Shown here: piece by piece, positions 1 through 5,284 of the stretch
Position numbering within the stretch: the first letter of the stretch is position 1
Layout: the number at the start of each line of letters is the position of its first letter
Source: Rhodospirillaceae bacterium
Lineage (GTDB): Bacteria; Pseudomonadota; Alphaproteobacteria; Rhodospirillales; Rhodospirillaceae
Reading direction: 5' to 3'
Length of the DNA: 5,481 nucleotides
Assembly: GCA_016937315.1 (NCBI GenBank)
Contig: JAFGWD010000150.1
Coordinates: 1 to 5,481 of the forward strand
Notes under the pieces: generated by a model
Told to the model about the DNA's origin: nothing
Seen by the model: the letters and a program-made list of their open reading frames with translations, nothing else
The model's database searches: none
Position numbers and translations under genes: made by a program

Positions 1-167
1 GCCCACAATGCGCCGAACTGCGCTGATTCGGGGTGGATGAGACCAGTGCTATAACGCGCCGCAGCATACGACAAAAGCACCACAAAAAAGATCTGCACCC
101 CCCGTACGCACGGTGGCGACAAAATCAATCGTCGAAAACCCATCATGGCAATCATCCCAATGGAGGG
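1..167. other. Intergenic stretch at the left edge, no gene supported
   Basis: No coding frame with a ribosome-binding site or recognisable protein is seen here on either strand. On the minus strand TTGTCG (74-69) and TATAGC (53-48) resemble -35 and -10 boxes, but the spacing is 15 bases, so a promoter for a gene beyond the left edge is only a weak possibility. A small CCGT/ACGG inverted repeat around 104-115 is followed on the minus strand, after about ten bases, by six Ts (near 85-90). It could be a weak backup terminator but is not convincing. Confidence 0.3.
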
Positions 168-207
168 GGAAAGACAAACGGCGCGGCCCCACCAGGAACC
201 GCGCCGT
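168..207 (-). terminator. Probable terminator after asd
   Basis: A 9-bp perfect GC-rich stem ACGGCGCGG/CCGCGCCGT (178-186 with 199-207) closes a twelve-base loop. On the minus strand it is followed by TTTGTCTTTC (177-168), a T-rich but interrupted tail. It begins 24 bases past the asd stop, the usual place for an intrinsic terminator. Confidence 0.7.
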
Positions 208-231
208 CTAACCGTCCGGGCGAAACCGCAG

Positions 232-1257
232 CTATTTCTTCAGATAATCGCGGATCAAGACCTCAGCAATCTGCACAGTGTTCAAAGCTGCACCCTTGCG
301 GAGGTTATCGGCAACACACCAGAAGCTCAGGCCGTTCTTCACCGAGTGATCGGTTCGAATACGGGAAATAAACACATTGTCTTCGCCCGCACACTCAATC
401 GGCGTGACATAGCCTTCATTTTCGCGAATATCGACGACGGAAAGCCCCGGTGCCGCCTTCAACACCTTACGCGCAGCCGCATCGGAAATTGGCTTTTCGG
501 TTTCAATGTTGATGTATTCACCATGACCGATAAAGCATGGCACGCGACAGCAGTTGGCATGCACGGCGATATCCGGGTCCAGGATTTTCGCGGTTTCCGC
601 CGACATCTTCCACTCTTCTTTGGTCTCTCCATTGTCCATGAAGACATCAATGTGCGGAATGACGTTGAAGGCAATCTGCTTCGTAAATTTCTTCTGCGTT
701 TTGGTAAACGGTTCGTTCATGTAGATGCCGCGCGTCTGATTGAACAGTTCGTCCATCGCATCCTTGCCACCACCGGACACCGACTGATAGGTCGAAACCA
801 CGACGCGCTTGATGCCAAACGCCACGTGCAACGGCTTCAACGCCACCAGCATCTGGATGGTGGAGCAATTGGGGTTCGCGATGATATTGCGCTTCTTATA
901 ACCCGCAACCGCCTGCGGATTAACCTCGGGCACCACCAGCGGCACGTCCGGATCCATACGGAAATACGAGGTGTTATCGATCACCACGCAGCCTTGCGCC
1001 CCAGCACGCGGCGCAAACTCCTTGGATACCGCCGCCCCCGGAGAAGACAACGCGATATCAACGCCAGTGAAATCGAACGTCTCAAGGTCAACCGTCTTCA
1101 GTACGGTTTTTTCGCCAAAGGAGATCTCCGTGCCCACCGAGCGTTTCGACGCCACAGCAAACACTTCATCCACCGGGAACTCGCGTTCCGCCAAAATGCT
1201 CAGCATCTCGCGACCGACATTCCCCGTCGCGCCGACGACGGCAACCTTGTAGCCCAT
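232..1257 (-). CDS. asd: Aspartate-semialdehyde dehydrogenase
   Basis: Asd reduces L-4-aspartyl phosphate with NADPH to aspartate 4-semialdehyde, the branch point to diaminopimelate/lysine, threonine and methionine; it is cytosolic and usually essential because diaminopimelate is needed for the cell wall. The 341-residue product has the N-terminal NADP-binding loop GATGNVG (9-15), SSPG (71-74), the substrate-phosphate region DNTSYFRMDPDVPLVVPEVN (94-113), catalytic Cys131 in NPNCST (128-133), TYQSVSGGG (156-164) with Gln158, and RVPCFIGHGE (238-247), where His245 is the expected acid/base. Length and sequence fit the shorter Asd type common in alphaproteobacteria and Gram-positives rather than the E. 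coli form. It stands 135 bp after leuB with no terminator between, so read-through as well as its own promoter is possible. A hairpin with T-rich tail follows the TAG. Confidence 0.97.
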   Translation of the reverse strand: MGYKVAVVGATGNVGREMLSILAEREFPVDEVFAVASKRSVGTEISFGEKTVLKTVDLETFDFTGVDIALSSPGAAVSKEFAPRAGAQGCVVIDNTSYFRMDPDVPLVVPEVNPQAVAGYKKRNIIANPNCSTIQMLVALKPLHVAFGIKRVVVSTYQSVSGGGKDAMDELFNQTRGIYMNEPFTKTQKKFTKQIAFNVIPHIDVFMDNGETKEEWKMSAETAKILDPDIAVHANCCRVPCFIGHGEYINIETEKPISDAAARKVLKAAPGLSVVDIRENEGYVTPIECAGEDNVFISRIRTDHSVKNGLSFWCVADNLRKGAALNTVQIAEVLIRDYLKK

Positions 1258-1262
1258 TTCGA

Positions 1263-1267
1263 TTTCC
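1263..1267 (-). promoter_or_regulatory. Weak asd ribosome-binding site
   Basis: GGAAA on the minus strand, five bases before the ATG at 1257, is a weak match to the anti-Shine-Dalgarno sequence. The start is fixed mainly by the family N-terminus (MGYKVAVVGATGNVG), since the 34-codon open extension up to 1359 would run through the two leader hairpins and is not Asd-like. Confidence 0.45.
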
Positions 1268-1292
1268 GTTCTTGGTTGGAGGCATGACGAGA

Positions 1293-1352
1293 GGAAGGCC
1301 CTCCCAGAGCCTTCCCCGATTTCTACCTGAAAGCCTACCCGAACCGGCAGGC
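1293..1352 (-). promoter_or_regulatory. Two hairpins in the asd leader
   Basis: The first hairpin pairs 1346-1352 with 1333-1339 (GCCTGCC/GGTAGGC, six Watson-Crick pairs and one G-U, six-base loop). The second pairs 1309-1315 with 1293-1299 (GGAAGGC/GCCTTCC, seven perfect pairs, nine-base loop). Neither is followed by a T-run, so they are not intrinsic terminators. GCCT and AGGC segments recur in both, so alternative pairings are possible. The leader is too short for a standard lysine riboswitch, and I see no such core. Confidence 0.4.
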
Positions 1353-1378
1353 AGTGCAAGAAAAAGAGTCTGCCTTAT

Positions 1379-1407
1379 GATATACGCCGATTTCAGGCTT
1401 TCGCCAA
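1379..1407 (-). promoter_or_regulatory. Candidate asd promoter overlapping the leuB 3' end
   Basis: On the minus strand TTGGCG (1407-1402) is followed after exactly 17 bases by TATATC (1384-1379), each matching four of six bases of the sigma-70 consensus. The -35 lies inside the last codons of leuB and the -10 just after its stop. A start near 1372 would give asd a leader of about 115 bases. This is a pattern match only. Confidence 0.4.
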
Positions 1408-2496
1408 ATTCCGCAGCACGGCATCACCCATACCGCTGGTTCCGACTTTCGTGCAGCCGTCCTGCATGATATCGCCAGTCCGAACCCCATCGGCCAAGGT
1501 CGCTTTCACCGCATTTTCCAAGCGGTCGGCCGCGTCATCCAGGTCGAAGGAATAGCGCAGCATCATCGCCAGCGACAAAATCATCGCCAACGGATTGGCC
1601 AAGTTTTGCCCGGCAATGTCCGGGGCCGAACCATGAACCGGCTCGTACAACGCATTGCGCTTACCATTCTCATCCGCCGCACCCAGGGAAGCCGACGGCA
1701 ACATTCCCAACGATCCGGTCAGCATCGCCGCGCAATCGGACAAGATATCGCCAAACATGTTGTTGGTAACAATGACGTCGAATTGCTTCGGGTTACGCAC
1801 CAACTGCATGGACGCGTTATCAACATAAAGGTGAGACAACGCAACGTCCGGGTAGGACTTCGCAACCGTTTCCACTTCTTCACGCCATAGAATGGTGCAT
1901 TCCAACACGTTCGCCTTGTCCACCGAGGTCAGCTTCTTGCCGCGTTTCATCGCCAGATCAAAGGCCACCTTAGCAATACGCTGAATTTCCGGGGTGGTAT
2001 AGGTCAGGGTATTGACGCCCTTGCGGTCACCATTGGGCAGCGTTTCGATACCCCGAGGCTGACCAAAATAAATCCCGCCGGTGAGCTCGCGCACGATCAT
2101 GATGTCCAAACCGGCCACCACATCGCGCTTCAAAGTCGAGGCATCGGCCAGTTCTTCGAAGACAATCGCGGGACGCAAGTTGGCGAACAGACCCATATCT
2201 TTACGGATTCGCAGCAAGCCACGTTCCGGTTTTTTGTCAAACGGCACATCATCCCACTTCGGACCGCCGACCGCACCCATCAACACCGCATCACAATCCA
2301 GGCAATTGGCAACCGTCGCATCGGTCAGCGGCTCGCCATAGGCATCAATAGACGCCCCGCCAATCAAGCCGGTGGTGAGGTCGAAAGAAATCAGCCCTGC
2401 GCCTTCCATCCATTCGATGATCCGCACCACCTGCGCCATCACTTCCTGTCCGATCCCGTCACCGGGCAGCAACATCACTTTCTTCTTCGCCGTCAT
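1393..2496 (-). CDS. leuB: 3-isopropylmalate dehydrogenase
   Basis: LeuB oxidises and decarboxylates 3-isopropylmalate with NAD+ to 2-oxoisocaproate (4-methyl-2-oxopentanoate), the direct precursor of leucine. It is a cytosolic homodimer of the isocitrate/isopropylmalate dehydrogenase family. The 367-residue length is normal. Residues matching known Thermus IPMDH positions are all present: Arg98 and Arg108 within ERGLLRIRK...LFANLRP (91-109), Arg136 and Tyr143 in RELTGGIYFG, Lys194 in SVDKANVL, Asp226 in YVDNASM, and the metal ligands Asp250 and Asp254 in FGDILSD. The NAD-binding EPVHGSAPDIAG lies at 285-296. The N-terminus MTAKKKVMLLPGDGIG fits the family and follows an AAAGG site. A terminator separates it from leuD, so it probably has its own promoter. 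asd lies 135 bp downstream with no terminator between. Confidence 0.97.
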   Translation of the reverse strand: MTAKKKVMLLPGDGIGQEVMAQVVRIIEWMEGAGLISFDLTTGLIGGASIDAYGEPLTDATVANCLDCDAVLMGAVGGPKWDDVPFDKKPERGLLRIRKDMGLFANLRPAIVFEELADASTLKRDVVAGLDIMIVRELTGGIYFGQPRGIETLPNGDRKGVNTLTYTTPEIQRIAKVAFDLAMKRGKKLTSVDKANVLECTILWREEVETVAKSYPDVALSHLYVDNASMQLVRNPKQFDVIVTNNMFGDILSDCAAMLTGSLGMLPSASLGAADENGKRNALYEPVHGSAPDIAGQNLANPLAMILSLAMMLRYSFDLDDAADRLENAVKATLADGVRTGDIMQDGCTKVGTSGMGDAVLRNLAKA

Positions 2497-2505
2497 CGTC
2501 TTCGA

Positions 2506-2510
2506 CCTTT
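2506..2510 (-). promoter_or_regulatory. leuB ribosome-binding site
   Basis: AAAGG on the minus strand, nine bases before the ATG at 2496. It supports that start over the upstream ATG at 2610. The 38-codon extension to 2610 would run through the terminator stem and its T-tract and has no LeuB similarity. Confidence 0.65.
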
Positions 2511-2537
2511 CGTATGCGTTCCGTATGGAAGGGAACG
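2511..2537 (-). repeat. CATACG direct repeat and GGAACG/CGTTCC inverted repeat upstream of leuB
   Basis: CGTATG (plus strand) occurs at 2511-2516 and again at 2522-2527, exactly 11 bases apart, about one helical turn. Overlapping it, CGTTCC (2517-2522) and GGAACG (2532-2537) are inverted around a nine-base centre. The element lies between the candidate leuB -10 and the ribosome-binding site, so it could be an operator or an mRNA hairpin. I do not recognise the regulator. Confidence 0.35.
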
Positions 2538-2538
2538 A

Positions 2539-2567
2539 ATTATTCCGCTTCCGCCCGAAAACACCAG
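2539..2567 (-). promoter_or_regulatory. Candidate leuB promoter
   Basis: On the minus strand AATAAT (2544-2539) matches five of six bases of the sigma-70 -10 consensus. At 17-bp spacing lies CTGGTG (2567-2562), a poor -35. A start near 2532 would give a leader of about 36 bases. The placement directly after the terminator makes biological sense, but the -35 is weak and the call is tentative. Confidence 0.3.
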
Positions 2568-2608
2568 AAAAAAGGAAAAATAAGGCCCAGGAGCATTGTC
2601 CCTGGGCC
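2567..2608 (-). terminator. Intrinsic terminator after leuD
   Basis: An 8-bp perfect GC-rich stem GGCCCAGG/CCTGGGCC (2584-2591 with 2601-2608) encloses a nine-base loop, and one more G-U pair is possible inside. On the minus strand it is followed at once by TTATTTTT, CC and six Ts (2583-2568). Stem and T-tract together match a Rho-independent terminator for the leuCD transcript. Because leuB, a gene of the same pathway, lies just downstream, partial read-through or regulated termination is also possible. Confidence 0.8.
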
Positions 2609-2612
2609 ATAC

Positions 2613-2628
2613 TGGGGCAAATCCCCCA
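2613..2628 (-). repeat. First of two tandem hairpins after leuD
   Basis: A 5-bp perfect stem TGGGG/CCCCA (2613-2617 with 2624-2628) with a six-base loop, beginning 16 bases past the leuD stop and only four bases before the terminator hairpin. Its arms could also pair with parts of the next hairpin, since both contain CCCAG/TGGG-type segments. It may stabilise the leuCD mRNA end or influence the terminator; the effect is inferred. Confidence 0.45.
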
Positions 2629-2644
2629 AATCTCCGCTTTGTTC

Positions 2645-3250
2645 CTACACCCAAGGTTGGGCGGTTTTGCGGGCCTGTTCGTAGGTATCGATCTTGGCCT
2701 TTTTCACCAAGGTCAGGCCAATGTCGTCCAGGCCATTCAGCAGGCAGTGCTTGCGGAACGAATCAACCGGGAACGCCACCACCTCGCCATCCGGCGCATG
2801 AATTTCTTGTGCCGCCAAATCCACCGTAAAGGTGGCATTGGCACCATTCTCCGCCGCCTTCATCAGCTTGTCGCAAACCTCTTGCGGCAACTTGATCGGC
2901 AGAATGCCGTTCTTGAAGCAGTTGTTATAGAAAATGTCGGCAAAGCTCGGCGCAATCACGCAGCGGATGCCAAAATCGAGAATCGACCACGGCGCATGTT
3001 CACGCGACGAACCACAGCCAAAATTCGCCCCGGCAATCAAAACCTTAGCCTGACGATAGGCGGGCCGGTTCAGAATAAAATCCGGGATTTCCTTGCCCGC
3101 ATCGTCATAGCGCATTTCGAAGAACAGGCTTTTACCAAGGCCGGTGCGCTTGATGGTTTTCAAGAACTGCTTCGGAATGATCATATCGGTATCGACATTG
3201 ATCATCGGCAGGGGAGCAGCAACGCCCGTCAGGGTTTCGAACTTATCCAT
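2645..3250 (-). CDS. leuD: 3-isopropylmalate dehydratase, small subunit
   Basis: LeuD supplies the swivelling domain of isopropylmalate isomerase and completes the active site with LeuC. The 201 residues agree with the proteobacterial LeuD length. Visible signatures are NVDTDMIIPKQFLK (18-31) and GANFGCGSSREHAPW (74-88), the latter carrying the substrate-binding GSSREH loop of the aconitase swivel domain. SFADIFYNNCFKNGILPI (102-119) is also typical. The ATG at 3250 is supported by AAAGGGG at 3258-3264, seven bases upstream and overlapping the leuC stop. The TAG stop is followed closely by two tandem hairpins, the second with a T-rich tail, which suggests that leuCD form a transcription unit ending here or being attenuated here. 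Nothing unusual in the protein. Confidence 0.97.
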   Translation of the reverse strand: MDKFETLTGVAAPLPMINVDTDMIIPKQFLKTIKRTGLGKSLFFEMRYDDAGKEIPDFILNRPAYRQAKVLIAGANFGCGSSREHAPWSILDFGIRCVIAPSFADIFYNNCFKNGILPIKLPQEVCDKLMKAAENGANATFTVDLAAQEIHAPDGEVVAFPVDSFRKHCLLNGLDDIGLTLVKKAKIDTYEQARKTAQPWV

Positions 3251-3262
3251 GATGTATCCCCT

Positions 3263-4672
3263 TTAGCCCAAGAACTTACGCACATCAGTCAGATAGCCGG
3301 TAATCGCAGACGCCGCCGCAATTTCCGGACTGACCAAGTGAGTCCGTCCGCCACGCCCCTGACGACCTTCGAAATTGCGGTTCGAGGTCGAGGCACAGCG
3401 CTCGCCAGGTTCCAATTTATCGGCATTCATCGCCAAACACATGGAGCAACCGGGTTCACGCCATTCAAAGCCTGCGTCCAGGAATACCGTGTGCAGCCCT
3501 TCGGCCTCAGCTTGTTGCTTCACCAAGCCAGAGCCGGGCACCACCATCGCCTTGACCGAAGCGGCAATGGTCCGGCCCTTGGCCACCGAAGCCGCAGCAC
3601 GTAAATCCTCGATGCGGCCATTGGTGCACGAACCGATGAACACGCGGTCGATCTTCACCTCTTCCATGGGTTGGCCTGCCACCAAGCCCATGTAATCCAG
3701 CGACCGCTGCATCGCCTTCGCCTTACCTTCATCGACCTCGGCCTTGGGGTCCGGGACACTTCCGGTAATTGCGACCACGTCTTCGGGGCTGGTGCCCCAC
3801 GTGACTTGTGGAACAATCTCGGACGCATCAATCACCACTTCGGCGTCGAAATGCGCCCCATCGTCGGTGTGAAGGGTTTTCCAATAGGCAACGGCCGCCT
3901 CCCAATCCGCAGGCTTCGGAGCCAACGGACGACCTTTGACATAGGCAAAGGTGGTTTCGTCCGGCGCGATCAGACCCGCACGCGCCCCAGCCTCAATGGA
4001 CATGTTGCAAACCGTCATGCGGCCTTCCATGGACAGACCCCGAATCGCATCGCCCGCATATTCGATGACGTAACCGGTTCCGCCCGCCGTCCCCAGGACC
4101 GAAATGATCTTGAGTACAATGTCCTTGGCGGTCGTGCCTTGCGGCAGGTTACCATTGACAAGAACACGCATATTCTTCGCCGGAGCCTGCACCAAGGTCT
4201 GCGTCGCCAGGACGTGCTCAACCTCGGACGTACCGATCCCAAATGCCAAGGACCCGAAGGCACCATGGGTGGAGGTATGGCTATCACCGCAAACGATGGT
4301 CATACCCGGCAGTGTAAAACCTTGTTCCGGACCAACAATGTGCACAACACCTTGGCGCACGTCGTCCATGGAGAAAACCCGAACACCAAACGCCCGACCA
4401 TTGGCTTCCAGGGTTTCGACCTGAGTCCGGGACTCTGGATCGGCAATGCCCTTGCTGCGGTCAGTGGTCGGCACGTTGTGATCGGCCACCGCGAGAGTCT
4501 GCTCTGGGCGATACACCGTGCGTCCACTCAACGCCAGGCCTTCAAACGCCTGCGGGCTGGTGACTTCATGCACGAGGTGGCGGTCGATATAAATCAGGCA
4601 GGTTCCGTCATCCTGACGGTCCACCAAATGGCTTTCCCAGATTTTGTCAAACAGAGTACGCGGTGCGGTCAT
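3263..4672 (-). CDS. leuC: 3-isopropylmalate dehydratase, large subunit
   Basis: LeuC pairs with LeuD to form isopropylmalate isomerase, a cytosolic aconitase-family enzyme that converts 2-isopropylmalate to 3-isopropylmalate in leucine synthesis. The 469-residue product matches the usual length (E. coli 466). It opens MTAPRTLFDKIWESHLV and shows DHNVPTT (64-70), GDSHTSTHGAFG (129-140), GSCTNGR (347-353) and the CSMCLAMN segment. Cys349, Cys409 and Cys412 are the three expected ligands of the [4Fe-4S] cluster. ASTSNRNFEGRQG (427-439) is the usual C-terminal signature. The start at 4672 is chosen from the AAGGGAG site and the family N-terminus, not the longer open frame. leuD follows after 12 bp, and the leuD ribosome-binding site overlaps the leuC TAA, so the subunits are probably co-translated in balanced amounts. 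No defect seen. Confidence 0.97.
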   Translation of the reverse strand: MTAPRTLFDKIWESHLVDRQDDGTCLIYIDRHLVHEVTSPQAFEGLALSGRTVYRPEQTLAVADHNVPTTDRSKGIADPESRTQVETLEANGRAFGVRVFSMDDVRQGVVHIVGPEQGFTLPGMTIVCGDSHTSTHGAFGSLAFGIGTSEVEHVLATQTLVQAPAKNMRVLVNGNLPQGTTAKDIVLKIISVLGTAGGTGYVIEYAGDAIRGLSMEGRMTVCNMSIEAGARAGLIAPDETTFAYVKGRPLAPKPADWEAAVAYWKTLHTDDGAHFDAEVVIDASEIVPQVTWGTSPEDVVAITGSVPDPKAEVDEGKAKAMQRSLDYMGLVAGQPMEEVKIDRVFIGSCTNGRIEDLRAAASVAKGRTIAASVKAMVVPGSGLVKQQAEAEGLHTVFLDAGFEWREPGCSMCLAMNADKLEPGERCASTSNRNFEGRQGRGGRTHLVSPEIAAASAITGYLTDVRKFLG

Positions 4673-4785
4673 TCCGTAAGGCTCCCTTGCGCGAGAGGAT
4701 CCGCCACCTGAGTAGCGGCGCATGTGTATCGGGCAGAACCCCGAGAGGACATGAAATGGTGCGCGGCCAACCGCGAACCAAGCCC
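4673..4785 (-). promoter_or_regulatory. Structured leader region upstream of leuC
   Basis: The rest of the rplS-leuC spacer holds several short inverted repeats. CGCGG/CCGCG forms a 5-bp stem with a four-base loop at 4762-4775, and CGGG/CCCG pairs at 4730-4733 with 4740-4743. An 8-base direct repeat (plus strand CGAGAGGA) occurs at 4692-4699 and 4742-4749. I could not find a convincing sigma-70 promoter with both boxes, so whether leuC has its own promoter here or is read through from rplS is open. No T-box, riboswitch core or obvious leucine-codon leader peptide with a ribosome-binding site is recognisable. Confidence 0.3.
4682..4688 (-). promoter_or_regulatory. leuC ribosome-binding site
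   Basis: AAGGGAG on the minus strand, nine bases before the ATG at 4672. It decides the leuC start: the open frame runs 17 codons further upstream to another ATG at 4723, but that extension is not LeuC-like and has no comparable site. Confidence 0.75.
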
Positions 4786-4840
4786 AACGCCCCCGGAGGA
4801 CGGCCCCAAAGGGCCACCCATCCGGGAAAACGCGGGCGTT
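4786..4840 (-). terminator. Nested GC-rich hairpin after rplS; possible end of the trmD-rplS transcript
   Basis: Three nested arms pair in register. The outer 7 bp are 4786-4792 with 4834-4840 (AACGCCC/GGGCGTT). The middle 5 bp are 4793-4797 with 4821-4825 (CCGGA/TCCGG). The inner 5 bp are 4802-4806 with 4811-4815 (GGCCC/GGGCC), closed by a four-base loop. An eight-base bulge separates outer and middle arms on one side. It starts 24 bases beyond the rplS stop in the reading direction. No T-run follows the last arm, so it is not a textbook intrinsic terminator; it may instead stop exonucleases, work with Rho, or belong to the leuC leader. Arms are seen directly; the function is inferred. Confidence 0.4.
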
Positions 4841-4864
4841 AGCAGGACGGAAAAAGCGAAAATT

Positions 4865-5284
4865 TTACGCTTTGGCTTCCGCTTCAACCTTGGCCGCCTT
4901 GGCCTGAGCACGCGCCTTCAGCATCGCCGATTTGTCTTCGGAGATACGTGCCGCACGGCCACGCAGGGCACGCAAGTAATAGAGCTTCGCACGACGCACC
5001 TTACCGATGCGGGTGACTTCGATCTTCGCAACATTCGGCGAATAAAGCGGGAAAACACGCTCCACACCTTCGCCGAAAGAGATCTTACGCACCGTGAAGG
5101 AGGAATTCAGAGCCGCGTTGCGACGCGCAATGCACAGGCCCTCATAGACCTGGATACGCTCACGTGTGCCTTCAACCACCTTGGTATGCACGCGCAGAGT
5201 ATCGCCGGGCTTAAAATCCGGGACCTCTCGCTGTTCCAGAAGCTTCGCCATCTGTTCGGCTTCGAGCGTTTCGATAATATTCAT
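4865..5284 (-). CDS. rplS: 50S ribosomal protein L19
   Basis: L19 is a large-subunit ribosomal protein that lies at the interface with the 30S subunit and helps form intersubunit bridges. The 139-residue product starts MNIIETLEAEQ and carries the family core: PGDTLRVHTKVVEG (26-39), ERIQVYEGLCIARR (42-55), NSSFTVRKISFGEGVERVFP (60-79) and GKVRRAKLYYLRALRGRAARI (94-114). E. coli L19 is 115 residues; the surplus is a C-terminal Ala/Lys/Glu tail from about residue 117, of low complexity and probably helical. The ATG is supported by an AGAGGA ribosome-binding site seven bases upstream (5292-5297) and by the family N-terminus. It overlaps the trmD stop as ATGA, fitting the usual trmD-rplS pairing. 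No promoter is visible in front of it, so transcription presumably comes from upstream of trmD. The stop is TAA, followed by the structured spacer before leuC. Confidence 0.97.
   Translation of the reverse strand: MNIIETLEAEQMAKLLEQREVPDFKPGDTLRVHTKVVEGTRERIQVYEGLCIARRNAALNSSFTVRKISFGEGVERVFPLYSPNVAKIEVTRIGKVRRAKLYYLRALRGRAARISEDKSAMLKARAQAKAAKVEAEAKA

Noticed and set aside
80..120. Second intrinsic terminator downstream of asd
   Set aside because: The inverted repeat is only four base pairs and is separated from the six-T run by about ten bases, so it does not meet the usual pattern.
145..1287. 380-codon open frame on the plus strand, antisense to asd
   Set aside because: It lies opposite a clear asd, its product is an Arg/His-rich mixture without family motifs, and no ribosome-binding site fits. 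It is a shadow of asd codon bias.
1258..1392. Lysine riboswitch upstream of asd
   Set aside because: The spacer is shorter than the usual lysine riboswitch and shows only two simple hairpins, with no multi-helix core that I can recognise.
2497..2610. 38-codon N-terminal extension of LeuB starting at 2610
   Set aside because: It would translate the terminator stem and T-tract, has no LeuB similarity, and the ATG at 2496 has a proper ribosome-binding site.
2372..3604. 410-codon open frame on the plus strand across the leuB start, leuD and the leuC end
   Set aside because: It crosses three well-supported minus-strand features and the leuD terminator, has no recognisable domain, and is Arg/His-rich like other shadow frames.
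3671..4711. 346-codon open frame on the plus strand, antisense to leuC
   Set aside because: It mirrors leuC codons, lacks any protein family signature, and has no promoter or ribosome-binding site.
4673..4785. Possible leucine-rich leader peptide in front of leuC
   Set aside because: One minus-strand frame in this stretch contains several Leu codons, including CTA and TTA, but it has no credible start codon with a ribosome-binding site and runs on into leuC, so I do not call a leader peptide.
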